NCBI GenBank assembly: GCA_023428185.1
Contig: JAEYYZ010000003.1
Coordinates: forward strand, 1-5,873
DNA from: Actinomycetes bacterium
GTDB taxonomy: Bacteria; Actinomycetota; Actinomycetes; Actinomycetales; Demequinaceae
Direction of reading: 5' to 3'
DNA: 5,873 bases
Below are positions 1 to 5,810 of this stretch, piece after piece; within the stretch, counting starts at the first letter, position 1, and every line of letters begins with the position of its first letter. Both the position numbers and the translations under genes were made by a program. Below the pieces are notes generated by a model. The model was not told where the DNA came from. It saw only the letters and a list, made by a program, of their open reading frames with translations, and ran no database searches.

Positions 1-27
1 CCTGCCGCGAAAGGGGGCCGCGGCAGG
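1..27 (-). terminator. Probable xylB/xylAB operon terminator hairpin, cut at window edge
   Basis: Positions 1-9 and 19-27 are perfectly complementary (9 bp, GC-rich) around a 9-nt loop at 10-18. The hairpin begins 7 nt after the xylB stop codon, where an intrinsic terminator of the xylAB transcript would be expected. In the minus-strand direction any T-tract would lie beyond position 1, outside the window, so it cannot be confirmed. The stem is symmetric and could also act on transcripts entering from the other side. Confidence 0.6.
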
Positions 28-34
28 ACGTGTG

Positions 35-1462
35 TTAAGCGACGTACGACCGCGCTGCGGCTGCGTACGCCTCTCTGATGTGGGGCCGAGTGTCAACGTC
101 GGGTTTCGCCACCGTTTCGACGGCCCAGCGTGGACGCACGCCTTCGAGGGCCCACGCGGCCTGGACTGCAGCACCCGACGCGACATACTCGCCGGGCAAA
201 GGAATCTCCACGGGAGCGTCGAACACTTGTGCCGCGATGGCCTGAACCGCAGGGTTCTGCGCGGCACCACCCACCAGCAATAGACGCTGGGCGACTACTC
301 CGTGTGCGCGCACCGCATCGAGCCCGTCCGCAAGGGCGCACAGCATGCCCTCAATGGCCGCCCGCGCGAGGTTCTCTCGCGTAGTGGAAGCCAGCGTGAG
401 TCCCGATAGCGATGCTTTGGCATCGGGCAGGTTAGGTGTGCGCTCGCCCTCAAAGTACGGGACTAGCACCGCTCCACCAGCTCCAGGCTCTGCCTGCATC
501 GCAAGGTCACCCAACTCGTCGTGCGAAACCCCAAGAACCCGCGTGAACGCATCCAGAACGCGCGCGGCGTTGAGGGTAGCGATGAGCGGCAAGTATTCGC
601 CCGATGCTGAGGCAAAGCCCGCCACAGCCCCTGACGTGTCCTTGACGGGGTTGTCGGTGACCGCAAACACGGTGCCAGAGGTGCCAATGGAGACGATGAC
701 GTCTCCGCTAGCCGCACCCAATCCCATGGCCGCACCCGCGTTGTCGCCCATGCCAGCGCCCAAGATCGCGTCGTCTGTCACGGCCACGTCGGGGTGGACC
801 TTGCCTGCGACTTCGGCGGGGCCGAGAACCCGCGGTAGCACGGCATCGTGCCCCAACGCGTCAATGAGAAGTTCGCGGTCATACTCGCCCGTAGTGGGGT
901 TCCAGTAGCCAGTGCCGGAGGCATCGGACCTGTCCGTCACTAGACCGGTGAAGTCTGGACCCAAGGGGCTCTCACCCGCAGGGCCATAACCCGCCAGCCG
1001 CCACGTGAGCCAATCATGAGGCAGAGCCACAGCCGCTACCTGCTCCGCGTGGTGAGGTTCTGCGTCGCGCAACCACCGCAGCTTGGTGGAGGTGAACGAC
1101 GCTACGGGCACCAAACCGGTGCGCTCGGCGAGTACGTCCGCGCCCCACTGGTGGGTCAGGTCGCGGGCCGCCGCAGCTGAGCGAGTGTCATTCCACAACA
1201 GTGCATCGCGGATCACACGACCCTCTGCGTCGAGAACAACCATGCCGTGTTGCTGGCCACCCACCGCGATGGCGGAGACGTCAGCGAGACCGCCAGCGTC
1301 CTCGATCGCCGCAAGGAGCGCGTCCCACCAATACTTGGGGTCTACCGAGGTGCCGTCGGGGTGCGAGGCGCGGCCGGACCTCACCACCTTGCCGGTGGTG
1401 AGGTCGCGGACCACAACCTTGCAGCTTTGAGTCGACGAATCGACTCCAGCTACCAGAGTCAT
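35..1462 (-). CDS. xylB: Xylulokinase (FGGY-family carbohydrate kinase)
   Basis: Phosphorylates D-xylulose with ATP to D-xylulose 5-phosphate in the cytoplasm, the second step of the isomerase route of xylose catabolism. The 475-aa length is normal for the family. The N-terminal FGGY domain starts with GVDSSTQSCKVVV (residues 6-18, nucleotide/phosphate-binding Asp8). It continues with GGQQHGMVVLD (68-78, sugar contact, QHGM typical of xylulokinases), LLWNDTR (88-94) and DASGTGYWN (180-188). GAGMGDNAGAAMG (235-247) carries the presumed catalytic base Asp240. The C-terminal domain has the phosphate loop VSIGTSGTVF (257-266) and the adenosine motif VGGAAQNP (397-404). The ATG start at 1462 has an AGGGA ribosome-binding site (1470-1474) 7 nt upstream and lies 15 nt after the xylA stop, so the two genes are probably cotranscribed. 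Substrate is inferred from motifs plus the adjacent xylA. No motif is missing and no frameshift is seen. Confidence 0.95.
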   Translation of the reverse strand: MTLVAGVDSSTQSCKVVVRDLTTGKVVRSGRASHPDGTSVDPKYWWDALLAAIEDAGGLADVSAIAVGGQQHGMVVLDAEGRVIRDALLWNDTRSAAAARDLTHQWGADVLAERTGLVPVASFTSTKLRWLRDAEPHHAEQVAAVALPHDWLTWRLAGYGPAGESPLGPDFTGLVTDRSDASGTGYWNPTTGEYDRELLIDALGHDAVLPRVLGPAEVAGKVHPDVAVTDDAILGAGMGDNAGAAMGLGAASGDVIVSIGTSGTVFAVTDNPVKDTSGAVAGFASASGEYLPLIATLNAARVLDAFTRVLGVSHDELGDLAMQAEPGAGGAVLVPYFEGERTPNLPDAKASLSGLTLASTTRENLARAAIEGMLCALADGLDAVRAHGVVAQRLLLVGGAAQNPAVQAIAAQVFDAPVEIPLPGEYVASGAAVQAAWALEGVRPRWAVETVAKPDVDTRPHIREAYAAAARSYVA

Positions 1463-1477
1463 AGGTGAGTCCCTGGC

Positions 1478-2671
1478 TTAGCCGCGAGCGCCAAGCAAGT
1501 GCTCGGTAGCGAGTTGCTGCAGACGGACAAAGCCAAAGCCCTTGCCGTTGTAGTACTCCTGGGGCTCAAAGTCCTCGTATGCGCTCGCGTCAGCGATGAG
1601 GTCGGCCGTGGTCTCGCCCTTGGCGAGAGTGGGCTGAGCCAGTTCATGCTGACGAGTGGCCTTGATCGCTTCCTGGACTTCGGGGTCCGCACGGAATGCC
1701 TTGGCGCGTTCCTTGAGCAGCAAATACATCTGCATGTTGGCCTTGGCGGATTCCCACACTCCGTCAATGTCCTCGGTGCGAGAAGGCTTGTAGTCGAAGT
1801 GCCGCGGTCCCTCATAGGCGCGGCCTCCATTGGGGCCGCCGTTCTCCAGCAGGTCCACCAATGAGAAGGCGTTGTGGAGGTCTCCGTGACCAAACACCAA
1901 GTCTTGGTCGTACTTGATGCCGCGCTGACCGTTGAGGTCGATGTGGAAAAGCTTGCCGTGGTCCAGAGCCTGAGCGATACCGGCGGTGAAGTTGAGTCCA
2001 GCCATTTGCTCGTGGCCCACCTCGGGGTTGAGGCCCACCAGTTCAGGGTGGTCGAGCGTGTTGATGAACGCCATCGCGTGACCGATGGTGGGCAACAGGA
2101 TGTCGCCGCGTGGCTCGTTGGGCTTGGGCTCGATAGCGAACTTGATGTCGTAGCCCTTGTCGATCACGTATTGACCAAACGTGTTGGCCGCCTCGCGGTA
2201 ACGCTCGAGCGCGACGCGCACGTCCTTACTGAAGTCGTACTCGGCGCCTTCGCGGCCTCCCCACATGACAAAGGTCTTGGCGCCAAGTTCGGCGGCCAAG
2301 TCGATGTTGCGGAGAATCTTGCGGTACGTGAAGCGACGGACGGCACGGTCGTTCGAGGTGACGCCGCCGTCCTTGAACACGGGGTGCGAGAAGGTGTTGG
2401 TGGTGATCATCGGAATCACCATGCCGGTTTCGTCGCAAGCCTTCTTGAGCGCGTCAATGGCGGCACGACGCTCAGCTTCGGTTGCCTCAAAGGGGAAAAG
2501 GTCGTCGTCGTGGAAGGTCATTCCGTAAGCGCCGAGTTCGGAAAGCGTGCGAAGAGCCTCAACCGCGTCGAGGTGTGCGCGGGTCGCGGAGCCGAACGGA
2601 TCCTGTGCGTTCCAGCCGATGGTCCAGAGACCAAACGTGAACTTGTCGTTGGGGGTGGGCGTGAGCGCCAT
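1478..2671 (-). CDS. xylA: Xylose isomerase, actinobacterial class I type
   Basis: Interconverts D-xylose and D-xylulose (and glucose/fructose) with two divalent metals; normally a cytoplasmic tetrameric TIM barrel. From the chosen start the protein is 397 aa, close to Streptomyces enzymes, and active-site residues fall at the Streptomyces numbers: His54 in TFHDDD, Glu181 and Lys183 in IEPKPNEPRGD, Glu217 and His220 in NPEVGHEQM, Asp245 in FHIDLNGQ, Asp255 and Asp257 in YDQD. The last metal ligand is Asp293 in GPRHFDYKP rather than Asp287, because the ENGGPNGGRAYEG loop before it is about six residues longer than in S. rubiginosus. The reading frame stays open upstream to an ATG at 2758, but the ATG at 2671 is preferred: it has a near-perfect Shine-Dalgarno (2679-2686), gives the family N-terminus MALTPTPNDKFTFGLWT, and lies downstream of the promoter at 2709-2737. 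First gene of the xylAB operon. Confidence 0.97.
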   Translation of the reverse strand: MALTPTPNDKFTFGLWTIGWNAQDPFGSATRAHLDAVEALRTLSELGAYGMTFHDDDLFPFEATEAERRAAIDALKKACDETGMVIPMITTNTFSHPVFKDGGVTSNDRAVRRFTYRKILRNIDLAAELGAKTFVMWGGREGAEYDFSKDVRVALERYREAANTFGQYVIDKGYDIKFAIEPKPNEPRGDILLPTIGHAMAFINTLDHPELVGLNPEVGHEQMAGLNFTAGIAQALDHGKLFHIDLNGQRGIKYDQDLVFGHGDLHNAFSLVDLLENGGPNGGRAYEGPRHFDYKPSRTEDIDGVWESAKANMQMYLLLKERAKAFRADPEVQEAIKATRQHELAQPTLAKGETTADLIADASAYEDFEPQEYYNGKGFGFVRLQQLATEHLLGARG

Positions 2672-2678
2672 GGCGTGG

Positions 2679-2686
2679 TCCTCCTT
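2679..2686 (-). promoter_or_regulatory. Ribosome-binding site that fixes the xylA start
   Basis: On the minus strand these bases read AAGGAGGA, an almost full anti-16S match, with 7 nt before the ATG at 2671. It lies inside the longer open frame, so translation from the upstream in-frame ATGs at 2692 or 2758 is unlikely to be the main mode. The ATG at 2758 also precedes the predicted promoter and would not be in the transcript. Confidence 0.9.
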
Positions 2687-2699
2687 GACCATGTTGGTT

Positions 2700-2744
2700 G
2701 TTAGTGCGAACATATTCCCCAAAGGCCCGCATGTCAATGCGAAC
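2700..2744. promoter_or_regulatory. Candidate regulator-binding direct repeats bracketing the xylA promoter
   Basis: On the minus strand GTTCGCATTGAC (2733-2744) and GTTCGCACTAAC (2700-2711) match at 10 of 12 positions and are 33 bp apart, about three helical turns, so they lie on roughly the same face of the DNA. The upstream copy contains the start of the -35 hexamer and the downstream copy begins in the -10 hexamer, so a protein on either copy would block RNA polymerase. The neighbouring ROK repressor is the obvious candidate, though ROK/XylR operators are usually palindromic. No perfect palindrome of that kind is visible here. Function is inference. Confidence 0.45.
2709..2737 (-). promoter_or_regulatory. 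xylA(B) promoter, sigma-70/HrdB-type
   Basis: On the minus strand a perfect -35 hexamer TTGACA (2732-2737) is followed by a 17-bp spacer and TATGTT (2709-2714; 4 of 6 matches to TATAAT, including the key first TA and last T). Transcription would begin near 2701-2702, giving a leader of about 30 nt that contains the strong ribosome-binding site. Both hexamers overlap the 12-bp direct repeats described at 2700-2744, as expected for a repressed promoter. The start site is predicted, not observed. Confidence 0.7.
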
Positions 2745-2746
2745 GG

Positions 2747-2752
2747 TAAGGT
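2747..2752 (+). promoter_or_regulatory. Weak candidate -10 box for xylR
   Basis: TAAGGT fits the loose actinobacterial TANNNT -10 pattern and would put the start about 30 nt before the xylR GTG. No convincing -35 hexamer lies at the right distance upstream. If real, the divergent promoters sit almost back to back and one regulator could control both. Confidence 0.25.
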
Positions 2753-2777
2753 TTCCACGCGCGGAGAACCAACCGAG

Positions 2778-2795
2778 ATGGGTGACTATCAGTGA
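2778..2795 (+). CDS. Possible five-codon leader ORF overlapping the xylR start
   Basis: ATG at 2778 opens MGDYQ followed by TGA at 2793-2795, which overlaps the xylR GTG start (2792-2794) in the arrangement GTGA. A GGAG sequence at 2763-2766 lies 11 nt before this ATG, whereas the GTG itself has only a weak GAGATGG-type site. Ribosomes ending on the leader could restart at the GTG, coupling xylR translation to it. A frame this short can arise by chance, so confidence is low. Confidence 0.25.
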   Translation: MGDYQ

Positions 2796-4000
2796 CAGAG
2801 ACTTTGCTCAGAGACGAGCGGCAGGGTAGTCGCAACGAATCGACTCGCCAGCACAACCTCTCCGTGGTGCTCTCGTACGTCCACGAGAAGGGTCCCATCA
2901 CCCGCGCAGAGCTCACTCGGCAGACAAATCTGAACCGTTCGACCATCGGCGCCCTAGTGGCTGAGCTGGAGCAACTCGGCCTGGTGTATGAGACTGCACC
3001 GCCGCTCGAGCAACGATCAGTAGGGCGGCCAAGCCCTCTCGTGCACCCCAGCAACGACATCGTCGCGTTGGGCGTGAACCCGGACTTTGACGCCGTCCAG
3101 GTATCCGTGGTGGGTTTTGGCGGTGTGGTGCACGATGTCGCACGCAGGCTCACCCCGGGCCCGCCCACGCCTCAAGAGAGCATCGACATTCTCGCGGAAC
3201 TTGTCAGCGAACTGCAGGCTACGCGTGGCCGCCGTGTGGTGGGCGTGGGCCTCGCCATTCCTGGCCTTGTCAACGAGTACACGCAGACCGTCAAACTGGC
3301 CCCCAACCTGGGCTGGGAAGATGTCGAGTACTCGGCCATGGTGGAGGCGGCCCTGGGCTACCCCACCCGCGCCGCGAACGATGCCAACCTGGGAGTCATC
3401 GCCGAGTACATGTTTGGCGCCGGCCGGGGTTGCGACAATGTGGTGTACCTCAACGGGTCAACCTCGGGCATCGGCGGCGGAGTGGTTTCCGACAGCCGCT
3501 TGATTCGGGGTTCGCGCAGTTTTGGTGCGGAACTTGGCCACACCTTGGTCAACTCCAACGGCATCCGGTGCGGGTGCGGGCGTACGGGTTGTCTCGAAAC
3601 CGAGGTCAGCATCCGGCGTATGTGGAAGGTGGTGGGTGAGGAGGTCGCCATCACCGAACTCGACGCCTACTACGCCGACAACGACTTTGGAGAGGTAGCG
3701 GAGGAACTGGATCGCCAGGCCCGCGCCCTCGCCCTAGGGATCGCCAACATCGTCACCATCTTCAGCCCGGAGCGGGTGATCCTCGGAGGACACGTCGGGG
3801 CCCTGTTCGATGCGCGGCGCGTGCTCGTAGAGAACGAAGTGACACGGTTGGCCCTGCCCGTACACGGTCAAGGCATAACGATTGTGCGCAATGAGTTGCG
3901 CGCACGGATGATGGCCATTGGCGCTGCGGAACTGGCGTTCTCGGAGGTGCTGCGGGATCCTGCCGGCACACTCAGTGCGCTCGGACTGACGCAGGCCTGA
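2792..4000 (+). CDS. xylR: ROK-family transcriptional regulator, probable xylose repressor
   Basis: A 402-aa DNA-binding protein expected to repress xylAB and release it on sugar binding. Residues about 17-66 form a winged helix-turn-helix (ITRAELTRQTNLNRSTIGAL recognition region). Residues about 90-385 form a ROK sugar-binding domain: AANDANLG (194-201, with Asn196-Asp197), NGSTSGIGGG (221-230) and GAELGH (245-250). The zinc site is CGCGRTGCLE (260-269), with His250, Cys260, Cys262 and Cys267 as likely ligands. The N-terminal ATP-binding DxGGT motif of ROK kinases is replaced by VNPDFD (95-100), so this is a regulator, not a glucokinase. It is transcribed divergently from xylA with 120 bp between start codons. 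The start is GTG at 2792, overlapped by a short leader ORF. The xylR name rests on gene order; the ligand could be another sugar. Confidence 0.88.
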   Translation: MTETLLRDERQGSRNESTRQHNLSVVLSYVHEKGPITRAELTRQTNLNRSTIGALVAELEQLGLVYETAPPLEQRSVGRPSPLVHPSNDIVALGVNPDFDAVQVSVVGFGGVVHDVARRLTPGPPTPQESIDILAELVSELQATRGRRVVGVGLAIPGLVNEYTQTVKLAPNLGWEDVEYSAMVEAALGYPTRAANDANLGVIAEYMFGAGRGCDNVVYLNGSTSGIGGGVVSDSRLIRGSRSFGAELGHTLVNSNGIRCGCGRTGCLETEVSIRRMWKVVGEEVAITELDAYYADNDFGEVAEELDRQARALALGIANIVTIFSPERVILGGHVGALFDARRVLVENEVTRLALPVHGQGITIVRNELRARMMAIGAAELAFSEVLRDPAGTLSALGLTQA

Positions 4001-4038
4001 TCCGCCCCCCGCCCCCTTCCGCACCCGCCCCCTCCCGC
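4001..4038 (-). other. C-rich tract after xylR; G-quadruplex motif on the minus strand
   Basis: 28 of 38 plus-strand bases are C. On the minus strand the G runs of 3, 5, 3, 5 and 6 (4034-4036, 4028-4032, 4024-4026, 4012-4016, 4005-4010) are separated by loops of 1, 1, 7 and 1 nt, which fits the G3+N1-7 quadruplex pattern. The tract starts right after the xylR stop. A C-rich, G-poor plus-strand transcript resembles a Rho-loading region, while minus-strand transcripts from asd would meet the G-rich form. Both roles are inference. Confidence 0.5.
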
Positions 4039-4213
4039 TTGAGGAACGTGGGCTCGCGCGTCTGTCTCGGGCGAGCGCGCATGAGGAAAGTTAGCGCCGC
4101 AACCCGGCGGAAGCAAGAACTGCGCTGTCCCTGGGTCGCTCCCCAGCAAGCTGGATGGTGAGTTTCCTCAGGGACGCTTCACGAGAGCAGACACGCGAGC
4201 CCACGTTCCTCAA
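4039..4213. repeat. 175-bp inverted-repeat element between convergent genes (MITE-like or large hairpin)
   Basis: Two 51-bp arms, 4039-4089 and 4163-4213, are in inverted orientation. The outer 26 bp (4039-4064 against 4188-4213) match at 25 of 26. The next 17 bp on each side are diverged but equal in length and still share CTCG and AGCG blocks. The inner 8 bp (TGAGGAAA at 4082-4089 against TTTCCTCA at 4163-4170) match perfectly. The 73-nt centre has its own stems: CGCCG/CGGCG (4095-4099, 4105-4109), CTGGG/CCCAG (4131-4135, 4142-4146) and the overlapping, mutually exclusive CCAGC/GCTGG (4143-4147, 4150-4154). No target-site duplication or coding frame of note is seen. It lies between xylR and asd transcribed toward each other, so it may terminate both. 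Its length and two-block arms also fit a miniature inverted-repeat transposable element. Confidence 0.7.
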
Positions 4214-4225
4214 ACGAGGGGAAGT

Positions 4226-4241
4226 GAGCTCGGGAGAGCCC
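4226..4241 (-). terminator. Small hairpin just after asd, weak terminator candidate
   Basis: GGGCTC and GAGCTC on the minus strand pair as a 6-bp stem (one G-U pair) with a 4-nt loop, starting about 10 nt after the asd stop. No T-tract follows, so on its own it is a poor intrinsic terminator. It may protect the 3' end or act together with the large inverted repeat beyond it. Confidence 0.3.
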
Positions 4242-4251
4242 AAGGGAGCAG

Positions 4252-5292
4252 TTAGCCGGCAAGCCTCGCAGCAACAAGTTCCGCGATCTGCACCGCGTTG
4301 AGTGCCGCACCCTTGCGGAGATTGTCGCCCACGACGAACAGCGCCAAACCGCGCCCGCCATCCACTGACTCATCCTGACGGATGCGGCCCACGTACGTAG
4401 GGTCCTGGCCCGCGCCCGCCAACGGGGTGGGAACCTCAGTAAGAACTACGCCCGGAGCGCTCGCGAGCACCTCCTTGGCCCGAGCCGCGCTGAGCGGCCG
4501 CTCAAACTCGGCGTTGATAGACAGCGAGTGACCAGAGAACACTGGCACGCGCACGCAGGTGCCACTCACACGCAGGTCAGGCAGCCCAAGAATCTTGCGT
4601 GACTCGTCGCGAAGCTTGCGCTCCTCTACAGTCTCGTTGGAGTCGTCGTCCACCAAGTCCCCCGCAAAGGGCACCACGTTGAATGCGATGGGAGCCACGT
4701 ATTGCGCGGGCGCAGGGAACTCCACTGCAGCGCCGTCAAACGCGAGCGCGGCCACGTCTTGGTCAACACCAGCGCGCACCAGTCGCTCGAGTTCCCCAAC
4801 TCCCGCCAACCCCGAGCCTGAAACGGCCTGGTAGGTGGAGACCACGAGGCGTACCAACCCGGCCTCTTCGTGTAGCGCCTTGAGCGCGGGCATGGCTGCC
4901 ATGGTGGTGCAGTTGGGGTTGGCGACGATGCCCTTGGCAGCGGCGTCCAGAGCCTGGGGGTTTACTTCGGAGACGATGAGCGGAACCTCTGGGTCCATGC
5001 GCCATGCGGAGGAGTTGTCCACTACCACCGCACCGGCAGCCGCAAACAAAGGCGCGTATTTCTTGGACGCGGCTCCGCCCGCAGAGAAGATCGCTATGTC
5101 GATGCCCGAGTAGTCGGCACCTTCCACGTCTTCGACCACGATCTCCTGGCCACCATGAGCAAGCACTGAGCCAGCCGAACGAGCAGAAGAGAACAAGCGC
5201 ACGGTGGCATTGGGGAACCGATCGGCAACCAGTTCGCGCATCACGGAACCCACCATGCCGGTGGCGCCCACAATCGCAATAGTGACGGTCAT
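4252..5292 (-). CDS. asd: Aspartate-semialdehyde dehydrogenase
   Basis: Reduces L-aspartyl 4-phosphate with NADPH to aspartate 4-semialdehyde, the branch-point precursor of lysine, diaminopimelate, threonine and methionine; cytoplasmic. The 346-aa length is normal. The NADP-binding Rossmann motif GATGMVG is at residues 9-15, with SSARSAG (35-41) contacting the cofactor phosphate. The catalytic cysteine is Cys128 in NPNCTT. Gln155 in YQAVSGSG, Arg248 in CVRVP and the acid/base His255 in FSGHS complete the active site. All expected catalytic residues are present. The ATG at 5292 overlaps the lysC TGA as ATGA and has a GGAGGGAG ribosome-binding site (5299-5306) 6 nt upstream inside lysC, so translation is probably coupled. 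It is the downstream gene of the lysC-asd operon, whose promoter is outside the window. Confidence 0.97.
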   Translation of the reverse strand: MTVTIAIVGATGMVGSVMRELVADRFPNATVRLFSSARSAGSVLAHGGQEIVVEDVEGADYSGIDIAIFSAGGAASKKYAPLFAAAGAVVVDNSSAWRMDPEVPLIVSEVNPQALDAAAKGIVANPNCTTMAAMPALKALHEEAGLVRLVVSTYQAVSGSGLAGVGELERLVRAGVDQDVAALAFDGAAVEFPAPAQYVAPIAFNVVPFAGDLVDDDSNETVEERKLRDESRKILGLPDLRVSGTCVRVPVFSGHSLSINAEFERPLSAARAKEVLASAPGVVLTEVPTPLAGAGQDPTYVGRIRQDESVDGGRGLALFVVGDNLRKGAALNAVQIAELVAARLAG

Positions 5293-5810
5293 CGTCCGCT
5301 CCCTCCGTACACCACGGCTTCGCCATGCTCAGAGTCCAACCCAAAGGCCGAGTGGACAGCACGCACGGCATCGTCCAGACGGTCCGCCCTGGTAACCACC
5401 GAGATACGGATATCCGAGGTGGTGATCATCTCGATGTTCACCTTGGCGTCGCGCAACGCGGCAAAGAACTTGGCTGAGACACCAGACGAGGCGCGCATCC
5501 CGGCACCCACCAGTGAAATCTTGCCGATGGTGTCGTCAACAACCAGGTCTGCGTAGCCAATTCCCTCGCGGTCGGCTTCAATGGCGGCGCGTGCCTCGTC
5601 AAGTGAGGTGGCGGGCAACGTGAAAGAAATGTCGGTGACGCCTGTCTCGGTGGCGGAGACGTTTTGCACGATCATGTCGATGTTGACGTCCGCGCGCGCC
5701 ACAGCCTCGAACAAGCGCGCCGCAGACCCGGGCACGTCGGGGATGCCGATGACCGTGATCTTGGCCTCGGACCTGTCGTGGGCAACTCCAGCGATGATGG
5801 GCTCTTCCAT
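5289..5810 (-). CDS. lysC: Aspartokinase beta subunit from an internal lysC start
   Basis: In Corynebacterium and Bacillus subtilis the 3' part of lysC is also translated alone from an internal in-frame start, giving a beta subunit of ACT domains that joins alpha in an alpha2beta2 enzyme. Here the ATG at 5810 would give a 173-aa protein beginning MEEPIIAGVAHDRSEAK, aligning with the Corynebacterium beta N-terminus (MEEAVLTGVATDKSEAK, from memory). AAGGAG at 5816-5821 on the minus strand lies 5 nt upstream, a much better site than a coding sequence needs by chance. Expression is inferred from this motif and the family precedent. Confidence 0.75.
   Translation of the reverse strand: MEEPIIAGVAHDRSEAKITVIGIPDVPGSAARLFEAVARADVNIDMIVQNVSATETGVTDISFTLPATSLDEARAAIEADREGIGYADLVVDDTIGKISLVGAGMRASSGVSAKFFAALRDAKVNIEMITTSDIRISVVTRADRLDDAVRAVHSAFGLDSEHGEAVVYGGSGR

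Larger units (their letters stand above)
2693..2773. repeat. Outward-facing AACCAAC motif pair in the xylA-xylR leaders
   Basis: GTTGGTT at 2693-2699 and AACCAAC at 2767-2773 form an inverted pair with centres 74 bp apart, close to seven helical turns. Read in the sense of each gene, the same 7-mer AACCAAC precedes xylA (21 nt before its ATG) and xylR (18 nt before its GTG). It could be regulator half-sites on opposite sides of the divergent region, or a shared leader element. A 7-bp match alone is weak evidence; the near-symmetric placement is what makes it notable. Confidence 0.35.

Noticed and set aside
345..908. Plus-strand open frame of 187 codons opposite xylB
   Set aside because: Antisense shadow of the kinase gene, low-complexity Ala/Ser/Pro-rich translation, no recognisable domain.
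1874..2704. Long plus-strand open frame of 276 codons opposite xylA
   Set aside because: It lies wholly antisense to a highly conserved enzyme gene. Such frames are common opposite high-GC genes, and the translation shows no recognisable domain.
2672..2758. In-frame upstream extension of xylA (start at ATG 2758 or ATG 2692)
   Set aside because: The extension covers the predicted promoter and ribosome-binding site, has no family similarity, and makes the protein longer than known isomerases, whose numbering fits the start at 2671 exactly.
4082..4100. Start-like GAGGAAAGT of RNase P RNA in the inverted-repeat element
   Set aside because: Only the first nine or so bases resemble rnpB; the following sequence and the total length do not fit, and the same word recurs as part of the inverted arms.
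4001..4251. tRNA, CRISPR array or riboswitch in the xylR-asd gap
   Set aside because: No cloverleaf with acceptor/T-loop signatures, no regularly spaced direct repeats, and the position downstream of both genes does not suit a riboswitch.
4763..5371. Minus-strand frame of 202 codons overlapping asd and lysC in another frame
   Set aside because: Arg/Gly/Cys-rich out-of-frame translation of two well-supported genes.
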